A stretch of 64,000 nucleotides of DNA, taken from the NCBI GenBank assembly GCA_002838205.1, contig CP017950.1, positions 1,122,858 through 1,186,857 on the forward strand. Reading direction: 5' to 3'. Of this stretch, positions 19,890 to 27,831 are shown in pieces. Numbering within the stretch: the stretch's first letter is position 1; each line of letters starts with the position of its first letter. The position numbers and the translations under genes are program-made. The notes below the pieces were generated by a model, which worked only from the letters and a program-made list of their open reading frames with translations, had not been told where the DNA came from and made no database searches. This DNA comes from Tenericutes bacterium MZ-XQ (lineage in GTDB: Bacteria; Bacillota_I; Bacilli_A; Acholeplasmatales; Acholeplasmataceae).

Positions 19890-21273
19890 TGATCTTTCCC
19901 ACCATTTCTATAATTGTTTGTTGATTGACTCTAAGTTCATCTTCTAAATACTTAAGTTCAGTCATACTAAACTCGTGGTTTTTATATCTTTTGAGATATG
20001 ACATTTTTAATTGATTCATATCTAATGATTTATGTTTGATTAAACTTCCGGATGTAGGGAATACAAGATTTTTTCCGGGTTTTTCATCAAGTGGATGACC
20101 AAATGTTAATGTAATCCCTTGTGACTTAGCAAACGCAATTTGACTATTAAAATGTTTGCCTGCTCCAGTATATTCACTTTCTTGCACAACGATAATGAAA
20201 TCTTCTGGAAGTTCTTGAGCCATTGAAAATGCTGCAGCTAAGCTTGTATTACCTGCAGGTCCTCTTTCCATACCCTCTAAAAGGGATAAAGCTTCAGTCA
20301 TAAAGAAAACTGCACCTTGATTGACTAAAACATACTCGTCCATATATCTCAGTGGTCTTGCAGCACTTCTAGGTACATCAGATCGGTCAGGGTATGTTGC
20401 AAAAGGGATACCAAATCCTGTGTGACCTGTTGTAAATGATTTTAAGTTAAAATCATGATCACTTGCCATATGTAAGCCTGTTAAATCAACACTCGCACCA
20501 ACGATTCTTGTGTGATTGGCACCATGATATTTAAGACCTCTTGCAGTGCCTGTTAAATTCCCACCACCAGCGTTAGTTGCAATCACGACTTCCGGATACT
20601 TGCCTTCTTTTCTTAACATTTCTTCAGCAATTTCATATCCTAGTGTTTCTATGCCTTTAACTCCATATGGGGAATAAAGTGAAGCATTGAAATATCCTGT
20701 TTCTTCTAAAATAAGCAAAAACTCATAAAAAAGTTCTGGTCCTACAGATAACTGAATAACTTCTGCACCATATGCCTCACATGCTCTAGCTTTTTCTACA
20801 ATTTCTGGTTGATTCTTTTCATTAGAGTCAAAGACTTCTTGAACAATAATGCATTTCAACTTTAATCTAGCAGCCATCGCTGCTACTGCGGCACCATAGT
20901 TTCCACTTGTTGCTGCCACAACACCTTTATATCCTAATTTTTTTGCATGATATACACTAATTGCTGCTCTTCTTGCTTTAAAAGAACCACTTAAATTAAG
21001 TGCTTCATCCTTTAAAAAGATACGCGCTCCAAATCCCTTTTTTGCGAATTTTCTAGCGTATTCAGTTATATTTTTAAGTTCAACTAAAGGCGTTTGTCCT
21101 ACATGATTTTCAATTTGAATCTTTTGAACTTCCTCAAAAGTATAACCAGCATCATTCATCATTTTTTCATAATCAAATGCAATACCCTCAAGTTCAAACT
21201 GCTCATAATCCAATTGTAGTGAAGATTTCATAATTGCTTGTCTTTTAGACATCATCATCTCATAATCTGTCAT
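19879..21273 (-). CDS. ortB: 2-amino-4-oxopentanoate thiolase, PLP (beta) subunit
   Basis: With OrtA it cleaves 2-amino-4-oxopentanoate with CoA to D-alanine and acetyl-CoA. It is 464 aa with a fold-type II PLP domain (threonine-synthase-like). The PLP lysine is K99 in NLSGSFKARRAA, the phosphate-binding loop is NAGGGNLTG (about residue 235), and the SGNYGAAVA segment follows K99. The start has GGAGGAAAC upstream and overlaps ortA by 4 bp. Without the neighbours it could be mistaken for threonine synthase or a cysteine synthase-like protein. Confidence 0.93.
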   Translation of the reverse strand: MTDYEMMMSKRQAIMKSSLQLDYEQFELEGIAFDYEKMMNDAGYTFEEVQKIQIENHVGQTPLVELKNITEYARKFAKKGFGARIFLKDEALNLSGSFKARRAAISVYHAKKLGYKGVVAATSGNYGAAVAAMAARLKLKCIIVQEVFDSNEKNQPEIVEKARACEAYGAEVIQLSVGPELFYEFLLILEETGYFNASLYSPYGVKGIETLGYEIAEEMLRKEGKYPEVVIATNAGGGNLTGTARGLKYHGANHTRIVGASVDLTGLHMASDHDFNLKSFTTGHTGFGIPFATYPDRSDVPRSAARPLRYMDEYVLVNQGAVFFMTEALSLLEGMERGPAGNTSLAAAFSMAQELPEDFIIVVQESEYTGAGKHFNSQIAFAKSQGITLTFGHPLDEKPGKNLVFPTSGSLIKHKSLDMNQLKMSYLKRYKNHEFSMTELKYLEDELRVNQQTIIEMVGKINES

Positions 21274-21557
21274 CTTGTTTCCTCCAAAATGATCGATTTC
21301 ATCACATCAATTTCATCAACATGATCTCCAAATGAGTGTGTGTAGGATGGATTAACCTCAATCAAGATACCCTCAACTTTTCTTTTGGTTGTTGTTTCTA
21401 TTTCAACCAAGTCATTAAGATTTGCATCCTCTAATAAGAAGCCTTTTATTTTCATCATATAATCTTTTGTCTTTGTATCTTCAGGAAGATTGTTTGATCT
21501 TTCATTATGCTTTAAAACAATTTTTTTAACCATGACATATGTGCCTTTTTGGATCAT
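21270..21557 (-). CDS. ortA: 2-amino-4-oxopentanoate thiolase, small (alpha) subunit
   Basis: Small subunit of the thiolase, 95 aa if translation begins at the ATG at 21557 (AGGAGG 6 nt upstream; a tandem ATG at 21560 is equally readable). Sequence features are IQKGTYVMVKKIVL, NLPEDTKTKDYMMKIKGFL and the C-terminal PSYTHSFGDHVDEI. It has no known catalytic residues. Identity rests on resemblance to OrtA and on its fixed position between ord and ortB, which it overlaps by 4 bp. Confidence 0.9.
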   Translation of the reverse strand: MIQKGTYVMVKKIVLKHNERSNNLPEDTKTKDYMMKIKGFLLEDANLNDLVEIETTTKRKVEGILIEVNPSYTHSFGDHVDEIDVMKSIILEETR

Positions 21558-21570
21558 CATATTCCTCCTA

Positions 21571-22620
21571 TCAAACGAGTTCCTCTTCAATCATATCTCT
21601 CATATCACCAAGGATTGCTCTTGGGATTGGTAAATCTAACATTGTTTTTAAACCTGGTCTAGCATTGATGACATGTGGAATCATATTGACACAAATCGCA
21701 ATTGTTCCTAAGCCACCTTCAATTTCAGGTGTAATCGCCATATGGATATCAGGAGAACCATAAATATCGATATAATCTCCAGTATGAACACCTTCAAGAT
21801 TTGGTTCGATTTGTTGAGGATGATCCATATTTAAGAATTGATCATCACCCATATATCCTTGAGCGGTCATATTGATACCTGCCAATGTGCCTTTCTTCGC
21901 AAATCCATATTTTGATTTTCTATCTACAGTAGTAATAATCGGTTTCATTTGTTGTTCGAATCTTGTTGGATGAATACCTAAACCTTTAAAAATCATATGT
22001 ACACTTTGATTAAAACCAACATGACCTGCTAAATCATTGTTTTCAATACGTTCATGATACTTTTCAAGTGTATCTCCAACACCTTGTTCATCCATGACTG
22101 CAGGTCCAAAAGGACTCAAACTATTGACACGTTTTACATCAATATGACTAACATCTTTCATTGTACCAGTAAGTGCAAGGACCAAAAAATCCATAACAAA
22201 CCCTGGATTAATTCCAGTACCTAATATGGTGACACCATGCTTCTTAGCTAACTCATCCATTTCTTCTGATAATGCTTTATGTGATTGATATGGATAAGCC
22301 ATCTCTTCAGCTGTGGTGATACAGTTCACTTTTTTCTCAACAACTTTTTTAATCTTTTGGAATGCTCCTTTTACAAAACTATCCGTACAAAGCATTACGA
22401 CATCAGGTTTTTGTTCATCAAGAAGATGATCGATGTCATTTGATATCACAGCATCACAAGAAGCCTTGCTTTCAAGCAAGTCATTAACCTTCTTTCCAAC
22501 GATTTTAGGGTTAATGTCACAAACACCAACTATTTCTACGCCTTTTTTTGTTAGTAGCATGTCTGCCATACCTTGTCCCATGGCTCCAAATCCCCATATA
22601 ACTACTTTAACTGTTCTCAT
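21571..22620 (-). CDS. ord: 2,4-diaminopentanoate dehydrogenase
   Basis: NAD(P)-dependent oxidative deamination of (2R,4S)-2,4-diaminopentanoate to 2-amino-4-oxopentanoate. It is 349 aa from the ATG at 22620 (AAAGGCGGGA upstream), with a Rossmann nucleotide-binding motif WGFGAMGQGMA at residues 9-19 and a dihydrodipicolinate-reductase-like C-terminal domain including GTGINPGFVMD (about 130). It is the first gene of the ornithine operon, directly downstream of the promoter and cre-like site, and lies 13 bp before ortA. Confidence 0.93.
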   Translation of the reverse strand: MRTVKVVIWGFGAMGQGMADMLLTKKGVEIVGVCDINPKIVGKKVNDLLESKASCDAVISNDIDHLLDEQKPDVVMLCTDSFVKGAFQKIKKVVEKKVNCITTAEEMAYPYQSHKALSEEMDELAKKHGVTILGTGINPGFVMDFLVLALTGTMKDVSHIDVKRVNSLSPFGPAVMDEQGVGDTLEKYHERIENNDLAGHVGFNQSVHMIFKGLGIHPTRFEQQMKPIITTVDRKSKYGFAKKGTLAGINMTAQGYMGDDQFLNMDHPQQIEPNLEGVHTGDYIDIYGSPDIHMAITPEIEGGLGTIAICVNMIPHVINARPGLKTMLDLPIPRAILGDMRDMIEEELV

Positions 22621-22645
22621 TATTATCCCGCCTTTCATCAAGACT

Positions 22646-22675
22646 ATGATAACACGAAACCGCTTACATTGTAAA
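22646..22675 (-). promoter_or_regulatory. Promoter of the ornithine operon with an internal cre-like site
   Basis: -35 TTTACA (22670-22675), 18-bp spacer, -10 TATCAT (22646-22651), just after the terminator of the upstream gene. The spacer holds ATGTAAGCGGTTTCGT (22654-22669), which matches the catabolite-responsive element consensus WTGNAANCGNWWNCAW at all but one fixed position. Repression by CcpA when preferred sugars are present is a reasonable inference. Confidence 0.6.
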
Positions 22676-22678
22676 TTA

Positions 22679-22704
22679 AAAAATAAGATAAGTTAACTTA
22701 TCTT
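22679..22704 (-). terminator. Terminator between the adenosyltransferase gene and ord
   Basis: Perfect palindrome AAGATAAGTTAACTTATCTT followed by ATTTTTT on the minus strand, right after the adenosyltransferase stop. The stem is AT-rich, so some read-through into ord is likely. Confidence 0.6.
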
Positions 22705-23200
22705 ATCTTATTTCATATGTTCTCCCTAAAGTAAAGAAGAAATCTGAGAGTCTATTGACATATTTTAACGTATGGTCATTAACTTTTTTATGACTATCTA
22801 GTTCTACTAAAACACGTTCTAATGCTCTAGTCTTTACACGACACATATTGAGCCATGCTTGTGCTAAATTTTGATCAAGTTGAATGAATTTCGTCAATTT
22901 TTCTAAAGTTTCATCCATGTGATCAATTTCTTTTTCTAATAATAAAACATCGGTTTCAAAGACTTTAATTTGTTTTAAATCATCTAAAGCAATCTCATAG
23001 GCCATTTGATAAAATGTATAGTGGATTTTATCTAACAAATCTAAAGTTTTTTGGTCTTTAATGTGTTGTTTCGCAACTAAAATAGTTGCCATCACTTCAT
23101 CAATTTGTCCATTGACTTCGATATGAAAATCATTTTTCTTAACTCTTCTTACGAGTAGATCTGTTTCACCAGAATCTCCCCTTTTTGTATAAATTTTCAT
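22703..23200 (-). CDS. Cob(I)alamin adenosyltransferase, PduO type
   Basis: Transfers the adenosyl group of ATP to cob(I)alamin, making adenosylcobalamin. It is 165 aa, somewhat short for PduO-type enzymes. The N-terminal ATP-binding segment IYTKRGDSGETDLL is present, and the C-terminal helix has YVNRLSDFFFTLGR in place of the commoner RLSD(Y/F)LF. It lies immediately upstream of the ornithine operon, separated by a weak terminator. Because OraSE is the only adenosylcobalamin enzyme seen here, supplying its cofactor is the most economical role. Confidence 0.88.
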   Translation of the reverse strand: MKIYTKRGDSGETDLLVRRVKKNDFHIEVNGQIDEVMATILVAKQHIKDQKTLDLLDKIHYTFYQMAYEIALDDLKQIKVFETDVLLLEKEIDHMDETLEKLTKFIQLDQNLAQAWLNMCRVKTRALERVLVELDSHKKVNDHTLKYVNRLSDFFFTLGRTYEIR

Positions 23201-23208
23201 AAGACCTC

Positions 23209-24882
23209 CTATAGTTCAGTCGATATAATGACTGGAATAGTAATTGGACTTCTTCGTATTTCTTGATAAATGTAGCGGTTGATATCATTTCTAACATCAC
23301 GTTTGAACTCATTCCAATTGATATATTTACCATTTAAATGTTTCTCACTAGTCTTATAAAATAATTCTTTAACTTTAGTTAGGATTTCTTCTGATTCTTG
23401 CACGTATACAAACCCTTTAGTGACTATTTCAACTTCACCCAAGATTTTCTTTTGTTTTGGTGAAACATGAGCAACAATAAGTAATGCTCCATCTTCTGCT
23501 AAAAGTTCACGATCTTTCATAACGTAATCATTGACATCACCAACAGCAGTACCATCAATTAAAATATCTCCAACTGTTATTTCATTTCTAGATACAAATG
23601 CATCTTTATCCTTAATGTTTAAAACATCTCCGTTATCTAAAATAAATACTTCTTCAGGATCATAACCTATTTCGACTGCTAATCGTTTTAATCCATATTG
23701 ATGACGATATTCACCAATTGTAGGAACAATATATTTAGGTTTTAATAAATTCATCATCATTTTCAATTCTTCGCCAGTAGCATGTGCAGCAGTTAACAAT
23801 CTTTTATCAATATTTTCTACTTTTGCATCACTTCTATATAATACATCAAGCGTTCTTGCTGCCATCTTCTCAGTTCCAGGAACAGGAGGTGTCATTAAGA
23901 TGACTGTATCTTGATCAGAAATGTGAATCAGTCTATCTATTCTTTTGCACATTCTTTGAAGCATGAAAAATGGTTCATGACGATTACCAGTGACAAGCGC
24001 AACAATATCTTTATCGTCGTTTTTGTTCTTGTCATCAATAAATTTCAAGTTAACTAAACTAGATTTAGGTATATCTAAGTACCCATCACCAATCGCAATA
24101 TCAACGATTCTTTGTGCTCTTCTACCGATAATCGCTATCTTTTTGTGATGAGCTAAGCACATATCAACAACGCGTTGTATTTTCTTTAAATCTGAAGAGA
24201 ATAAAGAGACAATAATTCTTCCTTCTGCATTTGCAAAAACACTATTTAGCTTACTGTTTAAATTTTGATTCACGCCACCATTTAAAATCAAGGTTGAACC
24301 TAAAGATTCCATCAGTAAAGCTAGTACATTTTTTTCAGCTAATTCATTAATCTTCTTAAAATCTGTATGATATTGAATGTGTCCACTTTGGTCAAATGTA
24401 AAGTCTGAGGTATAAACAATAACACCATCAAGTGTATGAATAGCAATACCTATTGACTCTGGAATTGAGTGTGTCGTGTTAAAGAAACTCACTCTGACGC
24501 TTCCGAACTTGATGATACTATTTTGTGTAATCGTATTAAGTTTATAATCTTCTAAATTAAATTCTTCTTCCTTTAATAAATCTTTAACGATTTGCATCGT
24601 GAAATTAGTCGCATAAACAGGAACATTTAAGTCCTTTAAAATATGAGGTAGTGCACTGATATGATCTTCATGAGCATGCGACAAAAAAATGCCTTTAATA
24701 CGGTCTTTAGCACGTATTAAGACTCGATAATCAGGTATGATTTCATCCACCCCATATAACTCTGCACTCGGATATTTAATCCCTGTATCTAATATAAATA
24801 AATCTTTGTCAACATCGACGACATACATGTTTTTCCCATTCTCGCCGAGTCCGCCTAAAGCAAAAAACCTAATCTGACTCAA
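23209..24882 (-). CDS. rnj: Ribonuclease J
   Basis: Metallo-beta-lactamase/beta-CASP ribonuclease for mRNA decay and rRNA processing. The best start is a TTG at 24882: AAAGGAT lies 10 nt before it and the family's typical N-terminus SQIRFFALGGLGENGKN follows. This gives 557 aa, the usual RNase J size, whereas upstream starts add 52 unrelated residues. The zinc motif SHAHEDHIS is near residue 77, and beta-CASP motifs including MTPPVPGTE and the C-terminal HVSPKQKKI segment are present. It is 8 bp ahead of the adenosyltransferase gene. Confidence 0.94.
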   Translation of the reverse strand: MSQIRFFALGGLGENGKNMYVVDVDKDLFILDTGIKYPSAELYGVDEIIPDYRVLIRAKDRIKGIFLSHAHEDHISALPHILKDLNVPVYATNFTMQIVKDLLKEEEFNLEDYKLNTITQNSIIKFGSVRVSFFNTTHSIPESIGIAIHTLDGVIVYTSDFTFDQSGHIQYHTDFKKINELAEKNVLALLMESLGSTLILNGGVNQNLNSKLNSVFANAEGRIIVSLFSSDLKKIQRVVDMCLAHHKKIAIIGRRAQRIVDIAIGDGYLDIPKSSLVNLKFIDDKNKNDDKDIVALVTGNRHEPFFMLQRMCKRIDRLIHISDQDTVILMTPPVPGTEKMAARTLDVLYRSDAKVENIDKRLLTAAHATGEELKMMMNLLKPKYIVPTIGEYRHQYGLKRLAVEIGYDPEEVFILDNGDVLNIKDKDAFVSRNEITVGDILIDGTAVGDVNDYVMKDRELLAEDGALLIVAHVSPKQKKILGEVEIVTKGFVYVQESEEILTKVKELFYKTSEKHLNGKYINWNEFKRDVRNDINRYIYQEIRRSPITIPVIISTEL

Positions 24883-25005
24883 AATAACACATCCTTTATA
24901 TAAAACTAAGCAACGCTTTTTACTATTTTTATTATACCATTTTTTTAGAATATAACAATGATTTTGTTTCGGTATTATGATATGATGAATATAGGTGAAA
25001 CATAT

Positions 25006-25590
25006 ATGATCAATTATCCAATCAAACGTAAGAAACAAGAAAAAATAAATAATCGTGCGAATTTAGGAATGACTCTAGAAGGCGATATTGAAACGACCAA
25101 CAATTACTATTTAAATGCTGATATCGCTGTTATCCATAAAAAACCAACACCTATACAAGTGGTGAATGTGAGTTATCCTGCACGAAACAAAGCTAAAATC
25201 GTTGAAGCTTACTATAAAACACCTTCAACGACTGATTTTAATGGGATTTATAAGGGAAAATACATCGATTTTGATGCTAAAGAAACTAACTCAAAAACCT
25301 CGATGCCACTAAAGAATATTCACTCCCATCAAATCGAACACTTAAGACATGTCGAAAATCATGGTGGTATTGCTTTTTTAATAGTTCATTTTAAACAATT
25401 TGATGAATATTTTATGCTTCCAGCACATGTTTTATTTAAATATTGGGATCTTCAATTTGATGAAAAAAAGGGACGAAAATCCATCCCTTATAGTGCTTTT
25501 AAAAACGAAGCATTTCCAATTCAATTTGGGTTCTCGCCAAGATTAGATTACTTAAAAGTCATTGACAAGTATTATTTTGCTAAAAAATAA
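25006..25590 (+). CDS. recU: Holliday junction resolvase RecU
   Basis: Resolves Holliday junctions in recombination and chromosome segregation. It is 194 aa from the ATG at 25006 (AGGTGA upstream); Bacillus RecU is about 206. Recognisable parts are INYPIKRKK, NRANLGMTLEGDIETTNNYYL, the catalytic DFNGIYKGKYIDFDAKET segment with conserved Asp and Glu-Lys, and HQIEHLRHVENHGGIAFLIV. It is divergent from rnj, and its 3' end overlaps that of thiT on the other strand by 19 bp with no clear terminator between them. Confidence 0.94.
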   Translation: MINYPIKRKKQEKINNRANLGMTLEGDIETTNNYYLNADIAVIHKKPTPIQVVNVSYPARNKAKIVEAYYKTPSTTDFNGIYKGKYIDFDAKETNSKTSMPLKNIHSHQIEHLRHVENHGGIAFLIVHFKQFDEYFMLPAHVLFKYWDLQFDEKKGRKSIPYSAFKNEAFPIQFGFSPRLDYLKVIDKYYFAKK

Positions 25591-26264
25591 TCTCTATTAA
25601 GGACTTGAAGACGTCTATAAACTAGTAATCCAATGACTAAAGTGGTTGCTAAAGTCGTTGTAATATAGATGAAATTATATCCTAAACTATATAACCAAAT
25701 CTTGTTACCAACAAATGCAAATATTTGGGTTGCAATATTTGGAGATTCATTACCTGCTTCAACTTGACTTGATGCATACTCAATACTACTACTCCATAAG
25801 ATAACACCACTCAGTGTTGATGATGCTAAACGAATTGCACTAACTAAAAGGAATGCGTAAATAAATTGCATTCTTTGATCAAGCCCATTTTTGAATAACC
25901 CTGATAATCCAAATGCCATAAATGGAATAATATAATCAAATAAGATTAGCAAGAATATTCTAAATGCACCCCATGATTCTCCAGTCCAACCTTCAAGGGT
26001 TATTCTCAATGTTTCTAGATACACGATATAATCAACACCAAAATTATAAAGTGCATAGATAAACCCTGAAATCAGTCCATATTTTAGACCAAACATAAGT
26101 CCAATCAGGACGATTGGCAACATGGACAATCCAAAAAACTTACCTCCAAATGGCATACTTAGATTTAATCCAGGTATACTACTTAGCACAACATCTAAGA
26201 CGATTGCGATTGCCAGTAGGTTAATTGTAGCAATCATCTTCTTTGTTTCGATACTTTGATTCAT
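25572..26264 (-). CDS. thiT: Thiamine ECF transporter substrate-binding protein ThiT
   Basis: Integral membrane S-component of 230 aa with about six membrane helices. It binds thiamine and works with a shared ECF ATPase/EcfT module encoded elsewhere. GLKYGLISGFIYALYNFG and the GWTGESWGAFRI segment fit ThiT. The strongest evidence is the TPP riboswitch directly upstream on the same strand. It is somewhat longer than typical ThiT (about 190 aa), from extra residues in the loop around 165-185. The start has AAGGAGG. Confidence 0.88.
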   Translation of the reverse strand: MNQSIETKKMIATINLLAIAIVLDVVLSSIPGLNLSMPFGGKFFGLSMLPIVLIGLMFGLKYGLISGFIYALYNFGVDYIVYLETLRITLEGWTGESWGAFRIFLLILFDYIIPFMAFGLSGLFKNGLDQRMQFIYAFLLVSAIRLASSTLSGVILWSSSIEYASSQVEAGNESPNIATQIFAFVGNKIWLYSLGYNFIYITTTLATTLVIGLLVYRRLQVLNRDYFLAK

Positions 26265-26284
26265 TTCTTTTCCTCCTTAGAAAA

Positions 26285-26312
26285 ATAAAAAATTTCTATG
26301 GATAACCAAAGA
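26285..26312 (-). terminator. Expression-platform terminator of the TPP riboswitch
   Basis: On the minus strand AATTTCTTTGG, loop TTAT, then CCATAGAAATT (one mismatch) is followed by TTTTATTTTT, just before the thiT ribosome site. Confidence 0.75.
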
Positions 26313-26342
26313 AATTGATAGTTCGATTGATTCAAATAACTC

Positions 26343-26427
26343 GACTATCCCTCCGCTGGTATGATCCAGATCAGGTAATTCGGGTCGACTATATTAGTCC
26401 TCTCAGCGCGAAGCTCCCCGTAGTGAT
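26343..26427 (-). promoter_or_regulatory. TPP riboswitch (THI element)
   Basis: Thiamine pyrophosphate aptamer upstream of thiT. It has the conserved CTGAGAGG of the pyrimidine-sensing arm, ACCTGATCTGGATCATACCA of the pyrophosphate arm, and closing P1 strands ACTAC/ATAGT. Downstream, 26285-26312 forms a terminator hairpin (AATTTCT...AGAAATT with a TGG/CCA core) followed by a T-run. An alternative pairing GATAGTCGA/TCGAACTATC between P1 and the terminator could be the antiterminator. Control is therefore probably by premature termination when TPP is bound. Confidence 0.95.
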
Positions 26428-26487
26428 CATTTAAATTCTATCATAAAACATTTTTTAATACAACAAATAAGAAAAGGAAGTGTATAT

Positions 26488-26937
26488 ATGCCAAATGAAG
26501 TGATTACAGCAATCTTAGTGATGTTTGCACTGTTACTCATGATTTTAATTCCTAGTTTTAAAATCGTCAGAATAAATGAAGTTATGTTTATTGAAAGACT
26601 GGGGAAATTTCATCGTATGATTGATCAACCAGGTATTCATTTTATTGTGCCTTTAATCGATAGAAACATTGAAACTGTTTCTCTTGAACAGATACATGTT
26701 AAAAAAACATTAAAATATAAAATCGAAGATGATATTAAACATATTGAAGTATCTTATGATATGCAAATTTTTGAACCAAAGACATTTGTTTATGGTGCGC
26801 TTGACTCAAGAGAAACAATTCATCAGTACATCATAGATTCAATGATTCATCAAGTAGATAAATTGGATATTATAGAAGAAACAATAGATTATGCAAAAAC
26901 ATATGGGTTCCATATAAGAAACCTTAATTTAAAATAA
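26488..26937 (+). CDS. Short SPFH/band-7 protein, truncated
   Basis: Protein of 149 aa with an N-terminal membrane segment (about residues 7-25) followed by an SPFH beginning: VRINEVMFIERLGKFHRMI, then GIHFIVPLIDR. This is like the first half of the full-length SPFH protein encoded at 27.8-28.8 kb (VERLGGYYTTWGVGIHFLVP). The SPFH domain breaks off near residue 140 with YGFHIRNLNLK and no coiled-coil tail follows, so it is either a domain-sized protein or a decayed paralogue. The start has AAGGAAG upstream, and the frame is clean. It is divergent from thiT. Confidence 0.7.
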   Translation: MPNEVITAILVMFALLLMILIPSFKIVRINEVMFIERLGKFHRMIDQPGIHFIVPLIDRNIETVSLEQIHVKKTLKYKIEDDIKHIEVSYDMQIFEPKTFVYGALDSRETIHQYIIDSMIHQVDKLDIIEETIDYAKTYGFHIRNLNLK

Positions 26938-26952
26938 TTTTTTGTAATTATA

Positions 26953-26981
26953 TTGTATTTTAAATAATTTTGGAGTATAAT
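26953..26981 (+). promoter_or_regulatory. Promoter of the 27007 gene / NfeD / SPFH cluster
   Basis: -35 TTGTAT (26953-26958), 17-bp spacer, consensus -10 TATAAT (26976-26981). The predicted start point near 26988 falls inside the left arm of the inverted repeat described next. Confidence 0.65.
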
Positions 26982-26982
26982 A

Positions 26983-27006
26983 ACGTTATCAAAGGAGTGA
27001 TAACGT
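26983..27006 (+). repeat. Perfect inverted repeat enclosing a Shine-Dalgarno
   Basis: ACGTTATCA (26983-26991) and TGATAACGT (26998-27006) are perfect 9-bp arms around AAGGAG, and the ATG follows at 27007. Because the promoter -10 ends at 26981, the repeat spans the likely transcription start, so it looks more like a DNA operator than a full RNA hairpin. Confidence 0.7.
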
Positions 27007-27381
27007 ATGCAAATAACTTGGTTCAATGAAAAACCAAAAGACTGTATTGTGACTCTAGCAAAAGGCAATTTGACACTTAATAAACCTGCTACTACATTTT
27101 TCGAAACAGCTTATAGTGTTATGCTCGGTTACAATAAAGATGATATGAAAATCTTTATAAAGCCATTAGATAAAGAACATGCACTAAGACACGATATTCC
27201 AGATAATAACAAATACCGTATTACAGTGAAATCATCCTATAGTCGTGTTACAAACAAAGCATTTATGGACGAAATATGCGAAATGGCTCATATTGATTTA
27301 TCAGAAGATGTCAAAAAATATAAGGCATCTTGGAGCGAGAAAGAACAAATCTTAATTGTAGATTTGAAGGAGGAAGCTTAA
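27007..27381 (+). CDS. Conserved-looking hypothetical protein, first gene of the NfeD-SPFH cluster
   Basis: A 124-aa soluble protein not recognised. It has no membrane segment or cysteine cluster beyond single Cys residues. Predicted strands and helices alternate, with an acidic C-terminal KEEA. The start ATG lies directly after the inverted repeat and has AAGGAG 9 nt upstream. It is 3 bp before the NfeD gene, so it is almost certainly co-translated with it. A role in the same membrane-organising system is suggested only by this context. Confidence 0.75.
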   Translation: MQITWFNEKPKDCIVTLAKGNLTLNKPATTFFETAYSVMLGYNKDDMKIFIKPLDKEHALRHDIPDNNKYRITVKSSYSRVTNKAFMDEICEMAHIDLSEDVKKYKASWSEKEQILIVDLKEEA

Positions 27382-27384
27382 TAT

Positions 27385-27807
27385 ATGGAATGGTTAATTT
27401 GGGTTTGGTTAGGTATTTTTGTATTTGCTTTAGCATTTGAGTTTGCGACTGCAGATATGGTAAGTATTTGGTTCTCATTAGGTGCAACTCCAAGTTTTAT
27501 TTTTGCACTCATAGGATTACCTGAATGGCTACAAATATTATCATTTATTGTCGTAACAACAGTATTGTTCCTATTTACTAGACCAGTAGTCATGAAATAC
27601 TTTAAGGTCAATGAAATAAAAACTAATGTTGACTCAGTCATTGGACAAGAAGGATATGTTACAACAGATATTACTCCTTCTACCGTTGGTGTTGTTAAAC
27701 TTAGATCCCAAGAATGGTCAGCAATTTCTGATGAAACGATTGTCACTGGTGAAAAAGTTAGAGTATTTGATGTTGAAGGCGTTAAATTAATTGTTAAAAA
27801 AATATAA
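27385..27807 (+). CDS. NfeD-like membrane protein, short form
   Basis: Protein of 140 aa with two or three N-terminal membrane helices (about 3-25, 28-45, 50-68), then a soluble OB-fold domain (about 80-138) including VIGQEGYVTTDI and GVVKLRSQEWSAIS, typical of NfeD C-terminal domains. NfeD proteins pair with SPFH proteins, and here the SPFH gene follows 24 bp downstream. The protease domain of long NfeD proteins is absent, as usual for the short type. It probably helps organise membrane microdomains. Confidence 0.88.
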   Translation: MEWLIWVWLGIFVFALAFEFATADMVSIWFSLGATPSFIFALIGLPEWLQILSFIVVTTVLFLFTRPVVMKYFKVNEIKTNVDSVIGQEGYVTTDITPSTVGVVKLRSQEWSAISDETIVTGEKVRVFDVEGVKLIVKKI

Positions 27808-27831
27808 TAAAAATTAGAAAGAGGAAATCAT

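Noticed and set aside
19879-21273. Threonine synthase or cysteine synthase
   Set aside because: The fold-type II PLP motif alone would allow it, but position between ortA and oraS and the matching length identify OrtB.
24883-25038. A 52-codon N-terminal extension of RNase J
   Set aside because: It covers the divergent promoter region and reaches into recU, and family resemblance begins exactly at the TTG at 24882 with a ribosome site.
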